Origin: Streptomyces sulphureus DSM 40104
GTDB taxonomy: Bacteria > Actinomycetota > Actinomycetes > Streptomycetales > Streptomycetaceae
Assembly: GCF_000381025.1 (NCBI RefSeq)
Contig: NZ_KB905814.1
Span: 310,001 to 374,000 of the forward strand
Reading direction: 5' to 3'
DNA: 64,000 nt
Positions 15,220-24,497 of the stretch are shown one piece after another. The notes below the pieces were generated by a model. The model was not told the origin of the DNA and ran no database searches. It saw nothing but the letters and a program-made list of their open reading frames with translations. Each line of letters starts with the position of its first letter. The first letter of the stretch is position 1. A program made the translations under genes and the position numbers.

Positions 15220-18048
15220 GTGCGGAAGAAGCAGCTTCGGAGGCCGGACACTCCACAGGACCCAGCCAGCTCCGCGCCCGAGGGCCCGCGCAAGCCCCCC
15301 GCGGCGGCGCCGCGCCCCAAGCGGGTGCGCAACAGGCTGATCGGCTCCGTGGCGCTCTGTGCGCTCGCGGTGCTCGGTGCGGGCGCCCCCGCGGTCTTCT
15401 CCGCCTCCCAGGACGCCACGCAGGCACAGGAGTTGGTCGACAGGGCGGAGACCAACCGCAGGGCCGTCGCCCTGGCGCACTCCCTCGCCGACGAGCGCGA
15501 CAGCATGGTCGAGTACGTCGCCCGCGTCGCCGCGGGCCGAGACAGCAGCGAGAGCACGGGCGTCAGCGAGGCCCAACGCGCCCGCGTCGACCGGCAGGGA
15601 CGCGACCTGCGTGCCGGCGCCACCCGGGAGGTCCGCCAGGGCATCGACGCGCTCCCCCGCACTCGGCAGCGGGCGCTCACGGGGAAGAGCGGCGTCCTCG
15701 GCACGCACCAGGCGTACACCGAGACGATCGACGCGCTGCGCGCCATCTCGCTCCAGATCTCCCGCGACCTCCCGGAACGCGCGAAGGACGCCACCGCAGC
15801 GGCCCTTCCCGACCTCGCCGACGCCGCCGAACAGGCGTCGGCAGAGCGGGGGTTGCTCCACGCGGCGCTCGCGGGGCACGGCAGCCAGCCCGCACTCACC
15901 TCCCAGGCCCAGCAGGCGCGCGCACGCGAACGTGCGGCCCTCACCGCCTTCGACGAGACGGCGGGGACGACGGCGCAGGAGACGTACAGCACCACGGTCA
16001 CCGGTACCGATGTCGCCGTCGCCGAGCGCTACCTCGACCGTCTCACCGGCCGGCCCTACCTCACCGAAGACGACCGCTCGATGGACCGGGAGCGCATCGG
16101 CTCCACCCTCTCCGCGCGGATCGACCAGATGCGCGGGGTGCAGTCCTCGTTCGCGGCGAAGGAGGTCGAGCGCCTGGAGGCGCTCCGCGACGACGACGTC
16201 ACCGCGCTCCAGTTGAAGGTCGCGCTCTTCGGCGTCTGCTTCCTCCTCGCCGTCGGCGCCGGTGTCACCACGGCGCGCTCGGTCACCCGCCCGCTCTCCG
16301 TGCTCACCAGGGGCTCCAAGCGCCTCGTCGACGACCCGCAGAGCCAGGAGCCGATCTCCTACACCGGGCGGGACGACGAGTTCGCCACCGTCGTCCGCGC
16401 GCTCAACTCCCTGCGCTCCACCGCCGAGCAGCTACACAAGCGGGCGAGCGCGGCGGAGACGGAGAGCGAGCCGCTGCGCGGCTCCGTCGAGGAGCTCACC
16501 GCGGAACGGGACGCGCTGCGCACCGAGTACGAGGAGGCGAAGGCGCGCCTGCAGGAGCTCTCGGGCGCCACCCACGGGACCTTCGTCAACCTGGGGATGC
16601 GGACGCTCGGCCTCGTGGAGCGCCAACTCGCCGTCATCGAGGACCTGGAGTCCTCGGAGGCCGACCCGGACCGACTGCGGCACCTCTTCGCGCTCGACCA
16701 CCTCGCCACCCGCATGCGCCGGCACAGCGAGAACCTCCTCCTCCTCGCCGGGTCCGAGCACACCGGCGGGCACCACCAGGGCCCCGTGCCGCTCCTCGAC
16801 GTCCTGCGCGCCGCCGTCAGCGAGATAGAGCGCTACGAGCGCGTCGAGCTGGGCTCGCTGCCGCCGCACATCCAGGTGAGCGGCTTCGCGGCCGACGACA
16901 TCAGCCACCTCGTCGCCGAACTCCTCGACAACGCCAGCGCGTTCTCGCCCCCCGAGGTCGAAGTCCGCCTCTCCGGCTGGCTGCTGGAGAACGGCGAGGT
17001 GATGCTCTCGGTGCAGGACGAGGGGATCGGCGTCGCCGACGACCGGCTCGCCGAGCTCAACGAGCGGCTCGGCGACCCCGAGTCGCAGGAGCCGCCCGAG
17101 CCGGGCAACGAGCCCGCCTCTCCCCCCGGCACCGTCGCAGGCGTGCCGTCGGGCGGCGAGAGCGGCCAGCTCGGCATGGGCCTCTACGTGGTGGCGCGGC
17201 TCGCCGCCCGGCACAGGCTCCGGGTGGAGCTGCGGAAGCAGCGCAACGGAGGCATGGCCGCCGTCGTCGTCGTGCCGCACCGCCTGCTGCCCGACCGCCC
17301 GGCGCCCGGCGTCGCCCAGCCGCGCGAGGAGCAGGACACCGCGCTCCCCGGCTCCGCGGCGGAGGCCAACTCCAATGCGCTGCCCTCCCGTCGGGCCGTC
17401 CACACCAGGACGGAACCCGCCGCGGAGGAGGAGCCGGCAGGCGAGGAGACCGCGCCCGCCGCCTCCGACGACGAGCACGAGCGTCCCGACGCCGACACGA
17501 CGCAGGGGACGGGCGCGGCACCGCTCACCGCACCCGCCCGCACGTCGGACGCGGACGAGGCGACGCACGAGCACGTCGGCGACTCGGCACCCGTGCCGGG
17601 CGGTACGCGCGGTGCGGTTGCGGACCCGTCCGCAGCGGACGAGGACCCGCGTCCCGACGCAGACGCTGACGCCGACGCTGACGCCGGCGCCGGCACCGGC
17701 GTCGACGAGCCCGCGACGCCCGGCGCCACCGAGCCGAGCACGGCAGAAGAGGGGGAGGACGAGCCGAAGGTGCCGCAACAGCGGCGCACGGCCAAGGGGT
17801 TGCCGAAGCGCACCCCGAAGATCAGTGCTCCGGCGCACGCGCCGGAGGACACCACCCGATCGAGCGGCGTCAACGCCGACGAACTCCGGCGGCGGCTCGG
17901 CGGGTTCCAGCGCGGGGCGAAAGAGGGGCTGCGGGCTGCCGAGGCCCAGATCGCCGAACAGACCGCGGACCAGGCGGCGGAAGAGGAAGCAGACCGGCCA
18001 GCGGGGGCGCAGGGTGACGGTGGTACTGCCGAGGAGGCTCGCAAGTGA
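15220..18048 (+). CDS. cvnA: Conservon sensor-like ATPase CvnA
   Basis: 942 residues from GTG 15220; a TTG at 15208 is an alternative. Two membrane segments (about 35-55 and 330-352) enclose a roughly 280-residue extracellular nitrate-sensor-like helical domain. HAMP, a coiled coil and a HATPase_c domain follow (VAELLDNASAFSPPE; DEGIGV; GQLGMGLYVVARLA). There is no phosphorylatable H-box of the usual type, as in other CvnA proteins. The last 280 residues are a disordered acidic Ala/Glu/Asp-rich tail containing alternating Asp-Ala repeats. CvnA is the membrane part of a complex with CvnB-D that resembles eukaryotic GPCR/G-protein signalling and affects differentiation. Confidence 0.92.
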   Translation: MRKKQLRRPDTPQDPASSAPEGPRKPPAAAPRPKRVRNRLIGSVALCALAVLGAGAPAVFSASQDATQAQELVDRAETNRRAVALAHSLADERDSMVEYVARVAAGRDSSESTGVSEAQRARVDRQGRDLRAGATREVRQGIDALPRTRQRALTGKSGVLGTHQAYTETIDALRAISLQISRDLPERAKDATAAALPDLADAAEQASAERGLLHAALAGHGSQPALTSQAQQARARERAALTAFDETAGTTAQETYSTTVTGTDVAVAERYLDRLTGRPYLTEDDRSMDRERIGSTLSARIDQMRGVQSSFAAKEVERLEALRDDDVTALQLKVALFGVCFLLAVGAGVTTARSVTRPLSVLTRGSKRLVDDPQSQEPISYTGRDDEFATVVRALNSLRSTAEQLHKRASAAETESEPLRGSVEELTAERDALRTEYEEAKARLQELSGATHGTFVNLGMRTLGLVERQLAVIEDLESSEADPDRLRHLFALDHLATRMRRHSENLLLLAGSEHTGGHHQGPVPLLDVLRAAVSEIERYERVELGSLPPHIQVSGFAADDISHLVAELLDNASAFSPPEVEVRLSGWLLENGEVMLSVQDEGIGVADDRLAELNERLGDPESQEPPEPGNEPASPPGTVAGVPSGGESGQLGMGLYVVARLAARHRLRVELRKQRNGGMAAVVVVPHRLLPDRPAPGVAQPREEQDTALPGSAAEANSNALPSRRAVHTRTEPAAEEEPAGEETAPAASDDEHERPDADTTQGTGAAPLTAPARTSDADEATHEHVGDSAPVPGGTRGAVADPSAADEDPRPDADADADADAGAGTGVDEPATPGATEPSTAEEGEDEPKVPQQRRTAKGLPKRTPKISAPAHAPEDTTRSSGVNADELRRRLGGFQRGAKEGLRAAEAQIAEQTADQAAEEEADRPAGAQGDGGTAEEARK

Positions 18049-18530
18049 ACGCGCCCAGCACGCGTACGGACGGCAGCAGGGAGGCGCGCAATCTGCGCTG
18101 GCTGCTGGAGAACCTCGTGGAGGAGGTTCCGGGGATCAGGTCCGTGGCGGTCGTCTCCTCGGACGGCCTGCTGCTCCTCTCCTCCGACCCGCACCAGGCG
18201 GCCGCGACCCGTGCGGGAAGCGGTAGTTCGGGCCCCAAGGGTTCGAGCGCCGACCTCGCCACGATCGTCTCCGGCGTCGGCTCGCTGACGCTCGGTGCGG
18301 CGAAGCTGATGGACGGCGGGAAGATCACCCAGACCATGGTCGCGATGGACCACGGGTCGCTCTTCGTGATGTCCATCGGCGACGGCTCGCTGCTCGGCGT
18401 CTACGCGACGCCCGACAGCGACATGAGCGTCGTCGGCTACCACATGGCGCTCTTCGTCGGCCGCGCAGGCCATGTCCTCACCCCCGAACTCCGCACGGAG
18501 CTGCGCACTTCACTGGAGCGTGAGCAGTGA
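18045..18530 (+). CDS. cvnB: Conservon roadblock/LC7 protein CvnB
   Basis: 161 residues. Its GTG overlaps the cvnA stop (GTGA, 4 bases), so translation is coupled. The fold is roadblock/LC7: LRWLLENLVEEVPGIRSVAVVSSDGLLLL, then a Gly/Ser linker and SLTLGAAKLMDGGKITQTMVAMDHGSLFVMSIGDGSLLGVYA. Roadblock proteins such as MglB act on small GTPases. CvnB is thought to bridge CvnA and the GTPase CvnD at the membrane. Length is typical for the family. Confidence 0.93.
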   Translation: MNAPSTRTDGSREARNLRWLLENLVEEVPGIRSVAVVSSDGLLLLSSDPHQAAATRAGSGSSGPKGSSADLATIVSGVGSLTLGAAKLMDGGKITQTMVAMDHGSLFVMSIGDGSLLGVYATPDSDMSVVGYHMALFVGRAGHVLTPELRTELRTSLEREQ

Positions 18531-19018
18531 CCCCCATGTCTTCCATACCGGGGCCCTCCGACGGAGGGCACACCGAACCGGCCACCGGCGGTACCGCCTC
18601 GGGCGGTGGCAGCGGCGAGAAACCGGCGAGACTCCCCGTGCGCGGCGCGCGTTCGGGGAAGGCGAAACGCGTCCGGCCGTACGCGCTCACGGGCGGGCGC
18701 ACCGAGTACGGCCACGTCCTCCTCGTCGAGACCTTCGTCGCCGCGATCGAGGCGCCGGAGTCCTTCCCCGAGCTCACCTCGGGCGGCCTGCACGAGCGGG
18801 TGTTGCCCGAGGCACGCGCCATCGTCGAGCTCTGCCGGCGGATGCGCTCCGTCGCCGAGATCTCGGCGCTGCTCCAGATGCCGCTCGGCGTCGTGCGAGT
18901 GCTCCTGAGCGACCTCGCAGACCAGGGGAAGGTCCGCGTCTACGGCACGGGGCACGGTACCGACCGACCCAATCGCGCACTGCTGGAAAGGGTGCTCAGT
19001 GGACTTCGCAGGCTCTGA
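18527..19018 (+). CDS. cvnC: Conservon DUF742 protein CvnC
   Basis: 163 residues; GTG start overlapping the cvnB stop by 4 bases. The N-terminal 45 residues are Gly/Ser-rich and disordered. The rest is the DUF742 domain (VRPYALTGGRTEYGHVLLVETFV...MRSVAEISALLQMPLGVVRVLLSDLADQGKVRVYG), with a winged-helix-like end. DUF742 occurs almost only in conservons and links roadblock and GTPase partners. The 3' end overlaps cvnD by 20 bases. Confidence 0.92.
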   Translation: MTPMSSIPGPSDGGHTEPATGGTASGGGSGEKPARLPVRGARSGKAKRVRPYALTGGRTEYGHVLLVETFVAAIEAPESFPELTSGGLHERVLPEARAIVELCRRMRSVAEISALLQMPLGVVRVLLSDLADQGKVRVYGTGHGTDRPNRALLERVLSGLRRL

Positions 19019-19652
19019 CCGTCACGAACGCCTCGATGGGCAGGCGGCCTTCAGGGGCGAGAGCCCCGGCGAGGAGACGGCGGACTGGCAGCGCGACCTG
19101 AGTCGGGCGCCGATCTCCACCAAGATCGTGGTGGCGGGCGGTTTCGGCGTCGGCAAGACCACCTTCGTCGGCTCCGTCTCCGAGATCGAGCCGCTGACGA
19201 CCGAAGCCCTGATGACGCAGGCGAGCGAGGGGACCGACGACCTCGGCCCGACGCCGGAGAAGATGACCACCACGGTCGCCATGGACTTCGGCCGCATCAC
19301 CCTCGCCGACGACCTCGTCCTCTACCTCTTCGGCACGCCGGGCCAGCAACGGTTCTGGTTCATGTGGGACGACCTCGTCAGGGGCGCCATCGGCGCCGTG
19401 GTGATGGCGGACACGCGACGGCTGGAGGACTGCTTCCCCGCGCTCGACTACTTCGAGAGCTGCGGGTTCCCGTACGTCGTCGCCGTCAACCACTTCGAGG
19501 GCACCGACCGTTACGAGGCGCCCGACGTCCGCGAGGCGCTCTCCGTCCCGCCCGAGGCGCCGATCGTGATCATGGACGCGCGGGAGCGGTCCACGGTCCT
19601 CGACTCGCTGCTGGAACTTGTCGGGCACGCGGTGGAGGTCGCTCCCGCGTGA
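18999..19652 (+). CDS. cvnD: Conservon GTPase CvnD
   Basis: 217 residues; the GTG is preceded by GGAAAGG inside cvnC. Ras-like GTPase of the MglA/CvnD type. P-loop GGFGVGKT at residues 47-54, a switch region TPEKMTTTVAMDFG, the G3 variant LFGTPGQQRF, and NHFE in place of the usual NKxD specificity motif, as is common for CvnD. It is the switch of the conservon signalling complex at the membrane. A monooxygenase gene follows 269 bases downstream on the same strand. Confidence 0.93.
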   Translation: MDFAGSDRHERLDGQAAFRGESPGEETADWQRDLSRAPISTKIVVAGGFGVGKTTFVGSVSEIEPLTTEALMTQASEGTDDLGPTPEKMTTTVAMDFGRITLADDLVLYLFGTPGQQRFWFMWDDLVRGAIGAVVMADTRRLEDCFPALDYFESCGFPYVVAVNHFEGTDRYEAPDVREALSVPPEAPIVIMDARERSTVLDSLLELVGHAVEVAPA

Positions 19653-19921
19653 CCCCCGGCGGGCGGCGCCGAGGCCCACCGCGGGCCGCACGCCTCTTAC
19701 CGCTCCTCCCGTACGCCGCGGCCGCGGCCTTACGGTGCCCCGGCCCCGCCTTGTCCGGCGGTCCCCGGCGCACCCGACGGCCGCCCCGCAGCGGCGAGTT
19801 GCGGTTGCGCTGAGCACAGCCGGGGCAGTCCGCCGTACCCGTGCGATCACGGTCCCGGGGCGCCGCACCCCGGGGCGCCCCGTCAGCCACCCAGCCACAG
19901 CAACCCAGAAAGAGATCCGGC

Positions 19922-21157
19922 ATGCGGAAGATACTCATCGTCGGCGCGGGCCAAGCAGGTCTGCAACTCGCCCTCGGCCTCCAGTCGCACGGCTACGAGG
20001 TCACCATCATGACCAACCGCACCGCGGACGAGGTGCGCGGCGGCCGGGTGATGTCCACCCAGTGCATGTTCCACGACGCGCTCCAGCACGAGCGGGACCT
20101 CGGCCTCAACTTCTGGGAGGACCAGGCGCCGAAGATCGGCGGCCTCGGGGTCTCCGTCGCGGGACCCGACTCCTCGCGCCCCGTCAACTGGCTGGGCAGG
20201 CTGAAGGACGGCTACGCGCAGTCGGTCGACCAGCGCGTCAAGATGGCCGGCTGGATGGAGACGTTCGCGCAGCGCGGCGGCCAACTCGTCATCCACGGCG
20301 CCGCCGTCGGCGACCTCGACTACTTCGCGCGCCGCTACGACCTCGTCCTCGTCGCCGCGGGCAAGGGCGAACTCGTCTCGATGTTCGGCCGGGACGCCAC
20401 ACGCTCCCCGTACGACGCCCCCCAGCGTGCGCTCGCCGTCGCGTACGTGCACGGCCTCGGGCCGCGGCCCGAGCACCCGGAGACCGAGGCCGTGCGCTGC
20501 AACCTGGTCCCCGGCGTGGGCGAGCTCTTCGTGATGCCGAGCGTCACCAACTCCGGGCGCTGCGACATCCTGTTCTGGGAGGGCATCCCCGGCGGGCCGA
20601 TCGACGCCTTCCAGGGCATCAAGGACCCGTCGGAGCACCTCGCCAAGACCCTTGAGCTGCTGGAAAGGTTCACACCCTGGGAGTACGCGCGCGCCACGAA
20701 GGTGGAGCTCACCGACGCGGGCGGCACCCTCGCGGGACGGTACGCGCCCACCGTGCGGAACCCGGTCGGACGGCTGCCCAGCGGCGGCCTGACGCTCGGC
20801 GTCGCCGACGTCGTCGTCGCCAACGATCCGATCACGGGCCAGGGTTCGAACTCCGCCTCCAAGTGTGCCGCGGTCTACCTCCAATCGATCCTCGACAACG
20901 GCGACAAGCCGTTCGACGAGGCATGGATGCAGGCGACCTTCGACCGCTACTGGGCGCAGGCCCAGCACGTCACGAAGTGGACCAACGCCATGCTCGCGCC
21001 GCCGCCCGAGCACGTCCTCCAGCTCCTCGGCACGGCCAACGAACTCCAGCCGATCGCCGACCGTTTCGCCAACGGATTCAACGACCCCAGCGACTTCGAG
21101 GAGTGGTTCTTCGACCCGGAGAAGGCGCAGTCCTACCTCGACGCACTGACGGCCTGA
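19922..21157 (+). CDS. StyA-like FAD-dependent monooxygenase
   Basis: 411 residues; the ATG follows AAAGAG. An N-terminal Rossmann FAD site GAGQAG (residues 8-13) begins ILIVGAGQAGLQLALGLQSHGYEVT. Other matches to the styrene/indole monooxygenase group include DLVLVAAGKGEL, PQRALAVAYVHG and NDPITGQGSNSASKCAAVYL. These two-component enzymes need reduced FAD from a separate reductase; no StyB-like reductase is in the window. The substrate is unknown. The gene follows cvnABCD. Some conservons end with a cytochrome P450, so a flavin monooxygenase in this position is notable. A strong terminator follows at once. Confidence 0.88.
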   Translation: MRKILIVGAGQAGLQLALGLQSHGYEVTIMTNRTADEVRGGRVMSTQCMFHDALQHERDLGLNFWEDQAPKIGGLGVSVAGPDSSRPVNWLGRLKDGYAQSVDQRVKMAGWMETFAQRGGQLVIHGAAVGDLDYFARRYDLVLVAAGKGELVSMFGRDATRSPYDAPQRALAVAYVHGLGPRPEHPETEAVRCNLVPGVGELFVMPSVTNSGRCDILFWEGIPGGPIDAFQGIKDPSEHLAKTLELLERFTPWEYARATKVELTDAGGTLAGRYAPTVRNPVGRLPSGGLTLGVADVVVANDPITGQGSNSASKCAAVYLQSILDNGDKPFDEAWMQATFDRYWAQAQHVTKWTNAMLAPPPEHVLQLLGTANELQPIADRFANGFNDPSDFEEWFFDPEKAQSYLDALTA

Positions 21158-21162
21158 GCCAC

Positions 21163-21200
21163 GTGCGAGGGGCACCCACCGCGGCGGGCGCCCCTCGCAC
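21163..21200 (+). terminator. Terminator after StyA-like gene
   Basis: GTGCGAGGGGC (21163-21173) pairs with GCCCCTCGCAC (21190-21200), an 11-bp perfect stem starting 6 bases after the stop. Confidence 0.75.
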
Positions 21201-21612
21201 CCGCCGCGACCGAGGCGGGACGACGGGCCGTCCTGGGCGTGCCCGCCGTCCCGCTCGGCGTCCTTGGGCGCCTGCCGGGTGAGCAGCCCGCCGGTGCGTC
21301 CAAGGGGTTCGGTGTTCGGGCGCGCCGCGGTCGTTGCGCGGGGCGCCCAGCCGCTGACGGGCTTGCGCGACCGGGAGTTCAGCGTGCGCCGTACGAGGTG
21401 CGGCCTCCTTCCGGTTCCCGGCGGCGCTCCCGGACGGGCGGCCGTGCGGGGCTGTGCGCCCGCCGGGGTGCCGGGACGGCCGGTCCCCTGGCTGTCCCGG
21501 CATCCGGCGGCGTCGCGGCGCGCGCCGGCACGACGCCTGGCGGTGGTGCGGATGGAGCGCGTGCGGTGGAGCCGAGTCGACACGGTTCTGAGCGCCTCGG
21601 TCGTACGGGCGA

Positions 21613-21624
21613 GAGAGCGCTCTC
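21613..21624. promoter_or_regulatory. LacI-type operator candidate
   Basis: GAGAGCGCTCTC is a perfect 12-bp palindrome with the central CG typical of LacI-family operators such as the Streptomyces CebR box (TGGGAGCGCTCCCA). It lies about 190 bases upstream of the predicted GH55 promoter. Confidence 0.5.
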
Positions 21625-21813
21625 ACAAGAAGTGCACGTTACGAACGTGTTTGAGACGTGTCAATACACCTTGCAGGAAAGCCCAGTTGGGCTCACGAGT
21701 TGAACCTTCACCTGTCGAGAAATGCCCCTTTGAAAGGGTTCTGACGGCCCCGCCCCGAACCGCGCTCCTGACTGCTGAACCCACCCGGCCTCCGGAAGCT
21801 CCGTCGCCCTCCC

Positions 21814-21866
21814 TTGACAGCCTCCTCCGGTGCGTCTAGAAGTAACCCCGGCGAGAGAGCACCCTC
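21814..21866 (+). promoter_or_regulatory. GH55 promoter with overlapping second operator
   Basis: TTGACA (21814-21819), a 17-base spacer, then TAGAAG (21837-21842). Just downstream, GAGAGCACCCTC (21855-21866) matches 10 of 12 bases of the palindrome at 21613, in a position where a repressor would block transcription. Confidence 0.5.
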
Positions 21867-22054
21867 ATGCGTCGACGGATGCGCAGCGAAGGGTGGTCCA
21901 CAACTCCCGTGCCACCGGGCGCCGATGGCGCGCGCGGGCACGCGGCCGCACCTGCACCGAGTCGACCGCGCGGCGCCGCGGCGCCGCACCAGCAGCGCCG
22001 GCCGCGGCACCGCCGCGGCCGTCCGACTCCCCCCACGTGACAGGAGAACTCGCC

Positions 22055-23866
22055 ATGGGTAGCAGCAACCCCGACGGCAGATCCGCACGCGACGGCGCCG
22101 GTTGGCGCCCCTCTCGCCGCGCCGCCCTCACGGGTCTCGCCGCCGCGGCGCTCACGCCCGTCGTCGCCGGCAGCGCCCTCGGCGCCGCAGGACGCTCCCC
22201 CGCCCCGCGCGCAGCCGACCCCGACCTCGGCCCGCACGTCCACGTCTTCGACCCCGCCACCCCTGCCTCCGAGATCCAGGCGGCGCTCGACTCGGCCTTC
22301 GACACCCAGGAGCGCAACCAGTTCGGCACCGAGCGGGTGGCCTTCCTCTTCAAGCCGGGCACCTACACCGGCGTGGACGCCAACGTCGGCTTCTACACGC
22401 ACGTCGCCGGGCTCGGTCTCAGCCCCGACGACGTGGTGCTCGAGGACAGCCACGTCCGCGTCGAGGCCGACTGGTTCGACGGCAACGCCACGCAGAACTT
22501 CTGGCGCGCCGCGGAGAACTTCCACCTGGTGCCCCGCGACGGAACCAACCGCTGGGCCGTCTCCCAGGCGGCACCGCTGCGCCGGGTGCACGTCAGCGGC
22601 GACATGACGCTCTGGAACGGTTACGACGGCTGGTCGAGCGGCGGGTTCCTCGCCGACAGCCGGGTCGAAGGCGCGGTGGTCTCCGGCAGCCAGCAGCAGT
22701 GGCTCACCCGCAACAGCACGCTCGGCGAGTGGGCGGGCTCGGTGTGGAACATGGTCTTCGTCGGCGTCGAGGGCGCCCCGCCGCACCACTTCCCCGACCC
22801 CTCGCACACCGTCGTCGACACCGCGCCCGTCCTCCGCGAGAAGCCGTTCCTCCACGTCGACGGGGCGGGCGCCTGGCAGGTCTTCGTGCCGGCGACGCGG
22901 ACCGATTCCGCCGGCACGTCCTGGTCGGGCGGCGGCGCCGCGGGCGAGTCCCTACCGCTCGAGGACTTCCACATCGCGCGGGAGGGCGACTCCGCCGCCG
23001 ACCTCAACGCGGCGCTCGACGCGGGCAAGCACCTGCTCGTCACCCCGGGCGTCTACGAGATCGAGGAGCCGGTGCGCCTCACCCGCGACGGGACCGTCGT
23101 ACTCGGCATCGGGCTCGCGACCTTCGTGCCGCAGGGCGGGGTCACCGCGCTCACCGTGGGGGACGTCGAGGGCGCCACCGTCGCGGGCATCCTCATCGAC
23201 GCGGGGACCACCAACTCGGAGACGCTCATGGAGGTCGGCACGGGAAGCGGCGGCGGCAGCGCCTCCCGCCCCACGGCGCTCCACGACGTCTTCTTCCGGA
23301 TCGGCGGCGCGCACGCGGGCAAGGCCACCACCAGCCTCGTCGTCAACAGCCCCCACACGATCGGCGACAACCTCTGGCTCTGGCGGGGCGACCACGGCTC
23401 GGGGATCGGCTGGGAGACCAACACGGCGGAGACCGGGCTCGTCGTGGAGGCCGACGACGTCACGATGTACGGCCTCTTCGTCGAGCACTACCAGAAGACC
23501 GAAGTGGAGTGGAACGGCGAGCGCGGCCGCACCTACTTCTTCCAGAACGAGTTCCCCTACGACCCGCCGGACCAGTCCTCGTGGTCGGACGGCGGGACCA
23601 ACGGCTACCCGGCGTACCGCGTCGCAGACGGCGTCACGACCCACGAGGCATGGGGCCTCGGCAGCTACTGCAACTTCACCGACGACGAGTCCGTCGTCGC
23701 CGAGCGGAGCTTCGTGGCGCCGGAAGGGCCCGGCATCGACTTCACCGACATGGTGATCGTCTCGCTCGGCGGCAAGGGCACCATCAACCACGTCATCAAC
23801 GACCTGGGCGGTCCCGCAGGGCCGACGGAGAACGACGGCATCTTCTACCTGACCAGCAACCACTGA
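22055..23866 (+). CDS. Secreted GH55 beta-1,3-glucanase
   Basis: 603 residues; the ATG follows AGGAG. A twin-arginine signal (RR at residues 21-22, then an Ala/Leu hydrophobic run, cleavage near SALGA) suggests Tat export. The sequence follows the exo-beta-1,3-glucanase SacteLam55A closely as I remember it: QFGTERVAFLFKPGTYTGV, GFYTHVAGLGLSPDDVVL, WFDGNATQNFWRAAEN, NRWAVSQAAPLRRVHV, TFVPQGGVTAL, FVEHYQKTEVEW and ERGRTYFFQNEFPYDPPDQ. The likely catalytic acid is Glu477 in LFVEH. It is built from two right-handed beta-helix halves. It should degrade laminarin or fungal/algal glucan outside the cell. It is often mis-annotated as 'adenylyl cyclase'. Confidence 0.88.
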   Translation: MGSSNPDGRSARDGAGWRPSRRAALTGLAAAALTPVVAGSALGAAGRSPAPRAADPDLGPHVHVFDPATPASEIQAALDSAFDTQERNQFGTERVAFLFKPGTYTGVDANVGFYTHVAGLGLSPDDVVLEDSHVRVEADWFDGNATQNFWRAAENFHLVPRDGTNRWAVSQAAPLRRVHVSGDMTLWNGYDGWSSGGFLADSRVEGAVVSGSQQQWLTRNSTLGEWAGSVWNMVFVGVEGAPPHHFPDPSHTVVDTAPVLREKPFLHVDGAGAWQVFVPATRTDSAGTSWSGGGAAGESLPLEDFHIAREGDSAADLNAALDAGKHLLVTPGVYEIEEPVRLTRDGTVVLGIGLATFVPQGGVTALTVGDVEGATVAGILIDAGTTNSETLMEVGTGSGGGSASRPTALHDVFFRIGGAHAGKATTSLVVNSPHTIGDNLWLWRGDHGSGIGWETNTAETGLVVEADDVTMYGLFVEHYQKTEVEWNGERGRTYFFQNEFPYDPPDQSSWSDGGTNGYPAYRVADGVTTHEAWGLGSYCNFTDDESVVAERSFVAPEGPGIDFTDMVIVSLGGKGTINHVINDLGGPAGPTENDGIFYLTSNH

Positions 23867-23870
23867 GCGC

Positions 23871-23907
23871 GTCCGCGGCCGGCGCCCGCAGTGGCCCGGC
23901 CGCGGAC
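23871..23907 (+). terminator. Terminator after GH55 gene
   Basis: GTCCGCGGCCGG (23871-23882) and CCGGCCGCGGAC (23896-23907) form a perfect 12-bp stem between two convergent genes. Confidence 0.7.
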
Positions 23908-23915
23908 CGCCCGGC

Positions 23916-24416
23916 TCAGCCGGCGTCCTCGCCGTCCGCGTTCAACCGGTGGAGCAGGCGCGCCAGTTCGGCGATCTCACCGCGCTCCCAGGAGCCGAGC
24001 CTGCGCGCGTACTCGGACCGCCTGAGGCGCCGCACCCGCGCCACGCGCGCGCCGCCCTCCTCCGTCAGCTCCAGCAGCGCCGCCCGGCCGTCGAGCGGGT
24101 CGGGGCGCCTGCGGACGAGCCCGAGGCGTTCGAGCGCGGAGAGCTGCCTGCTGATCGTCCCCTTGCCGACGCCGAAGTACCAGGCGAGCGCCGTCGCACG
24201 CTGCGGGCCCGAGGCTTCGAGCCGGACGAGCAACCCGTAGGCGGCGGGCTCCAGTTCGGGGTGCACCTCTCTCGCCATCTCGGCCGACTCCGAGCGCGCC
24301 CGGCGGAGGAAGAACGTCAACTCCCGCTCCAGCGCGTAGTACTCGGGGGCGAACGGCTCGCCGCCCGCTTCCGGTTGCCCCTCGCCCGCCGCACGGCGGA
24401 CGTCGTCCTCTGTCAC
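23916..24416 (-). CDS. MarR family transcriptional regulator
   Basis: 166 residues if it starts at GTG 24416 (VTEDDVRRAAG), which follows GGGGAG; the frame is open further upstream without sense. Winged-helix MarR domain: LEPAAYGLLVRLEASGPQRATALAWYFGVGKGTISRQLSALERLGLVRRRPDPLDGRA, with the wing 'DPxDGR'. The final helices mediate dimerisation. It is divergent from a GH25 muramidase gene, and a 16-bp inverted repeat lies between them. The ligand is unknown. Confidence 0.88.
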   Translation of the reverse strand: MTEDDVRRAAGEGQPEAGGEPFAPEYYALERELTFFLRRARSESAEMAREVHPELEPAAYGLLVRLEASGPQRATALAWYFGVGKGTISRQLSALERLGLVRRRPDPLDGRAALLELTEEGGARVARVRRLRRSEYARRLGSWERGEIAELARLLHRLNADGEDAG

Positions 24417-24497
24417 CCGTAACCGCTCCCCTTGCCCGCCGCTCTCCGCCGCCTTCCGCCGGGGTCCTCGCCCGGCAGGGGCGCCTTCACCGGCGAA

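Larger units (their letters stand above)
21201..22054. other. Long intergenic region upstream of the GH55 gene
   Basis: Frames in this 0.85 kb look non-coding. It has a palindrome GAGAGCGCTCTC at 21613-21624, a promoter-like TTGACA-N17-TAGAAG at 21814-21842 and a second operator-like sequence at 21855-21866. The first 400 bases hold nothing I recognise. The implied 5' leader of the GH55 mRNA is about 200 bases. Confidence 0.4.
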
